Source: Pelecanus crispus (lineage: Eukaryota > Chordata > Aves > Pelecaniformes > Pelecanidae). Taken from it: 64,000 bases of DNA. The position numbers and the translations under genes were made by a program. This document shows positions 61,050-64,000 of the stretch, one piece after another (the first letter of the stretch is position 1; the number at the start of each line of letters is the position of its first letter). The notes under the pieces are model-generated. The model did no database searches. It saw only the letters and a program-made list of their open reading frames with translations, and had not been told where the DNA came from. The stretch covers positions 7,448,511 through 7,512,510 of the forward strand of contig NC_134659.1 in assembly GCF_030463565.1 (NCBI RefSeq). Reading direction: 5' to 3'.

Positions 61050-61186
61050 GGGGGGCTCATCTAAAGCACTTTATTGTTTTGGGGGGCTTCACGCCAGCGG
61101 TACCCACCCCACCCCACAATGGAGGGTGCTGGGGGGGGGGGTCAGGTCAGGACCCCCCCCAGCTCCCCTCGCCCCACACTGGGCCC
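61050..61186 (-). other. 3' UTR of the mu-class GST gene
   Basis: A short 3' UTR between the GST stop codon and an AATAAA read from TTTATT at 61,070-61,075 on the plus strand. The gene ends tail to tail with EPS8L3. Confidence 0.8.
61070..61075 (-). terminator. GST mu polyadenylation signal AATAAA
   Basis: TTTATT on the plus strand, about 115 bp beyond the GST stop codon, is the only canonical hexamer in this position. Confidence 0.85.
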
Positions 61187-63158
61187 CTACTCCTTCTTGT
61201 TGCCCCACTTGGCCATCTTGTTGTTGATGGGCATCTTCAAGAAGCAGCTGGACTTCATGTAGGCAGCCACCTTCTCCAGGGCCTGCGGGGGCAAGGGGAG
61301 CGTCAGGGACCCGTCCCACCAGGCCGCCCCCCACCCTTGGGTGCCCTCAGGGACCGGGCTCCTTCTCCAGGTAGGGGAGGGCAATGCCCGGGGTGGCCCA
61401 GCTCACCCCAAAGCGGTCCATGAAGTCCTTGAGGTTCTTGAAGGGCTCCAGGCACTTGGGCTCGAAGATGCGGTTCTGCTCCAGCACGTCGAACATGAGG
61501 AAGTCCACGAAGGTGAGCTGGGGACAGCGGGGGGACACGGTGAGGACCAGCGTGGGGACAAGCCCCCTCCCCAGCCCCCCCCCACCCTCCTCCAGGGTCC
61601 CAGTGGTACCTTCTCCCCCGCAAACCACTTTCTGTCCCCCAAGAAGTTGGAGAAGAGCTTCAGCTTCCCCGGGAGCTGCTCCAGGTAGCCCGGCTTGAGC
61701 TTCTCCTGCAGGAGGAAGGGGTGGAGGGGTGAGGCTGGGCACCCTGGTCCCCCCCACCCCAGGGGACAGCACCTTCTCCATGTAGGGTCCCCGATGTTGA
61801 TGCAACCCAAGGCATGGCCAGGGAGGACCCCGGCACAGGCACGGTCACCAAACCCCACAGCACAGGGGCACTCACGAAGTCGGGGTTGTAGCAGACCATC
61901 ACCAGGCTCATGCGGAAATCCATGATCTGGTTCTCCAGCATGTCCACGCGGAGGATCTCCTCCTCCGTCTCACCGCCTGCGGGGTGGGGAGATGTCAGCG
62001 CTGAGGGGGTGCCCCCCAACCCAACCCCAACCCCAACCCAAGCCTAACTCGGCTCCAAGCCCAAGCCCAACTTCAACCCCAAGCCCAACTCTATTCCAAA
62101 CCCAATCCCAACTCCAGGCCCAACCCCAAGCTCAACTCCAAGCCCAAGCCCAAGCCCAAACCCAAATAACTCCAAGCCCAACACAACTCTAATCCCAATC
62201 TCAATCTCAAATAACTCCAAGCCCAAACCCAACCCAACTCCAGTCCCAAGCCCAAATAACTCCAGTCCCAAGCCCAAACCCAAACCCAATCCCAATCCCA
62301 ACTCCAAGCCCAAGCCCAAACCCAAATAACTCCAAGCCCAAACCCAATCCCAACCCCAAGCCCAAGCCCAAACCCAAATAACTCCAAGCCCAAACCCAAT
62401 CCCAACCCCAAATAACTCCAAGCCCAACACAACTCTAATCCCAATCTCAATCCCAAATAACTCCAAGCCCAAACCCAACTCCAGTCCCAAGCCCAAATAA
62501 CCCCAGTCCCAAACCCAAATAACCCCAGTCCCAAGACCAATCCCAAATAACTCCAAGCCCAAGCCCAAATAACTCCAAGCCCAAGCCCAAATAACTCCAA
62601 ACCCAAGCCCAAATAACTCCAAACCCAAGCCCAACTCCAATCCCAATCCCAACTCCAAGCCCAACCCCAAGCCCAAACCCAATCCCAACCCCAAATAACT
62701 CCAAGCCCAAGCCCAACGCCAAGCCCACCCCAGCACTCACACATCTTGTGCTTGCGAGCGATGTAGCGCATGATAGCATTGCTCTGCGTCAGCTTGGTGG
62801 TGCCATCGATGAAGTAAGGGAGCTGGAGGGGACATCAAGGCATGGGGCCACCTGGGCATGGGGCCACGGGGCACCCCCACCATAATCACCCCCCAGCTCG
62901 AGACCACCTACATTGGGGAAGTCCAGCCCCAGCTTCTCCTTCTCGTTGATCCACTGGCTCTTGTCGTAGTCGGGAGCTGGAAGGAGGGAGGGGGGGCGTG
63001 TTGGGTGACAGCAGGTGACACCCCCCCCCAAAAACCCAGAGAGCTTGAGGGTGGCGTGGGCCCCCCCCGGCACCCCCCTCACCTTCCCCGCAGCTGTAGA
63101 GCTTGTCCTCGTAGGGCGTCTCGGTGTACTCCAGGAGCAGGCGGATGGCATGGGCGAG
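61187..63158 (-). CDS. GSTM: Mu-class glutathione S-transferase, exons 2-8 (partial)
   Basis: This is a cytosolic enzyme that conjugates glutathione to electrophiles. Exons: 63,083-63,158; 62,912-62,976; 62,741-62,822; 61,876-61,976; 61,610-61,705; 61,407-61,517; 61,187-61,282. All are GT-AG and in phase, giving 627 coding bases. With the usual 36-base first exon (MxxTLGYWDIRG, catalytic Tyr) beyond the right edge, this makes 220 residues, the normal mu-class length. Visible landmarks are [12 protein letters not shown], the mu-loop region ([15 protein letters not shown]), the glutathione-site [33 protein letters not shown] with the Tyr equivalent to Tyr115, ITFVDF-like [11 protein letters not shown], and the end [10 protein letters not shown]. 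The seven introns follow the mammalian GSTM plan. Its C-terminal half looks closer to mammalian GSTM1-5 than to the classic chicken GSTM2 as I recall it, so the paralogue is not assigned. Confidence 0.95.
62010..62735. repeat. CCCAAG/CCCAAA hexamer array in GST intron 4
   Basis: About 0.7 kb of six-base units CCCAAG, CCCAAA, CCCAAT and CCCAAC interrupted by ATAACTCCAAG. The GST sense strand reads GGGTTTGGGCTTGGG, so the nascent RNA has serial GGG runs with 3-base loops and strong G-quadruplex potential. The array nearly fills the intron between exons 5 and 4, up to about 6 bp from the exon 4 splice site. Confidence 0.95.
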
Positions 63159-63309
63159 CTGGGGGGGGCGGGCAGGGATCAGTGAGCCCCCCCCAAAATT
63201 CCCCCCCAGCCCTGCCATGGGGAAACTGAGGCACAGAGGAGGGCGAGCCACCCACCCCGCAGCACCCCCAGCCACACCCCCCCCCCCCCGCAGGCACGGG
63301 GGGTCCCAC

Positions 63310-64000
63310 CACCCTATTGGGTGCCCCCAAAAGTAACAGGGGCACCCCCAGTCCCCCCCCATGTGCAAGGGGACCCCCGCAGCCCCCACAAAAGATCAAG
63401 GGGACACCTGCAACCCCCCCCACGTGCAAGGGGACCCCTGCAGCCCCCCCCAAGACCAAGGGGACACCCCCTCCAGCCCCCCCAAAAGACCAAAAGGGAC
63501 CCCCACAACCCCCCCAAGAACAGGGGACCCCTGCAGCCCCCCCCCGCAAGACCAACGGGACCCCCCCCCAGACCAAGGGGACCCCCGCAGCCCCCCCCCA
63601 GGAGCAGGGGGACCCCCGCAGTCCCCCCCAAAAGACCAAGGGGACCCCCGCAGCCGCCCCCCCAGGAGCAGGGGGACCCCCGCAGTCCCCCCCAAAAGAC
63701 CAAGGGGACCCCCGCAACGCCCCCTACATGCAAGGGGACACCCGCAGCCCCCCCCCAAGAGCAGGGGGACTCCCGCAGGCCCCCCAAAAGACCAAAGGGA
63801 CCCCCTCAACCCACCCCACATGCAAGGGGACCCCCGCAGCCCCCCCCCAAGAGCAGGGGGACTCCTGCAGCCCCCCCAAAAGACCAAAGGGACCCCCTCA
63901 ACCCACCCCACGTGCAACGGGACCCCCGCAGCCCCCCTCCTAAGAGCAGGGGGACCCCCGCAGCCCCCCCAAAAGACCAAGGAGACCCCCACAACCCCCT
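63310..64000. repeat. ~35-60 bp minisatellite in GST intron 1 (runs off right edge)
   Basis: Units contain CAAGGGGACCCCCGCAGCCCC and alternate CCCCAAGAGCAGGGGGAC, CAAAAGACCAAGGGGAC and CCCACATGCAAGGGGAC forms. The pattern continues to the window edge, so the GST first exon is not visible. Open frames across it are repeat artefacts. Confidence 0.93.

Noticed and set aside
62044-62771. Minus-strand frames rich in [12 protein letters not shown]
   Set aside because: They translate the CCCAAG hexamer array in the GST intron; only the YIARKHKM portion is exon 4.
63310-64000. First exon of the GST gene (TLGYWDIRG)
   Set aside because: The stretch is entirely minisatellite on both strands and no such peptide is encoded; the exon must lie to the right of the window.

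Overview
The window is vertebrate and almost certainly bird DNA. The genes have GT-AG introns, the colony-stimulating factor 1 it encodes is of the avian type, and the sequence is very GC-rich with many homopolymers and minisatellites, as on avian microchromosomes. The gene order AHCYL1 - CSF1 - EPS8L3 - mu-class GST matches the human 1p13.3 block and, from general knowledge, chicken chromosome 26. No prokaryotic, viral or CRISPR-like system is present.

Layout: 1-14,898 is most simply read as intron 1 of AHCYL1 (minus strand). Its first coding exon is 14,899-15,006, in a CpG island with tandem GC boxes and a CRE. From 15.4 to 21.0 kb lies an intergenic gap with a 51-bp and a G-rich minisatellite. 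CSF1 (minus) runs from about 21,055 to 29,795, with eight coding exons plus a separate 3' UTR exon; its intron 2 holds a perfect 100-bp palindrome. The CSF1 TATA box lies about 55 bp from a 1.7-kb pentanucleotide array. Then follows roughly 20 kb of intergenic DNA (33.4-53.5 kb) with no gene I can support, a CA-rich tract, several minisatellites and a few regulatory-looking AT-rich blocks.

EPS8L3 (plus) occupies 53,551-60,860 in 18 coding exons. One PTB-domain exon has an extra base in a run of four C, which breaks the frame. A mu-class glutathione S-transferase gene (minus) enters from the right edge. Exons 2-8 are present and exon 1 lies outside. EPS8L3 and the GST gene converge tail to tail, with poly(A) signals about 225 bp apart.

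The genes share no pathway; this is conserved synteny: an IP3-receptor-binding AHCY-like protein, a macrophage growth factor, an EPS8-family actin/signalling adaptor and a detoxification enzyme. The most unusual features are the structural DNA: at least a dozen tandem arrays hugging promoters and filling introns, the perfect palindrome, and the exon with the frameshift.
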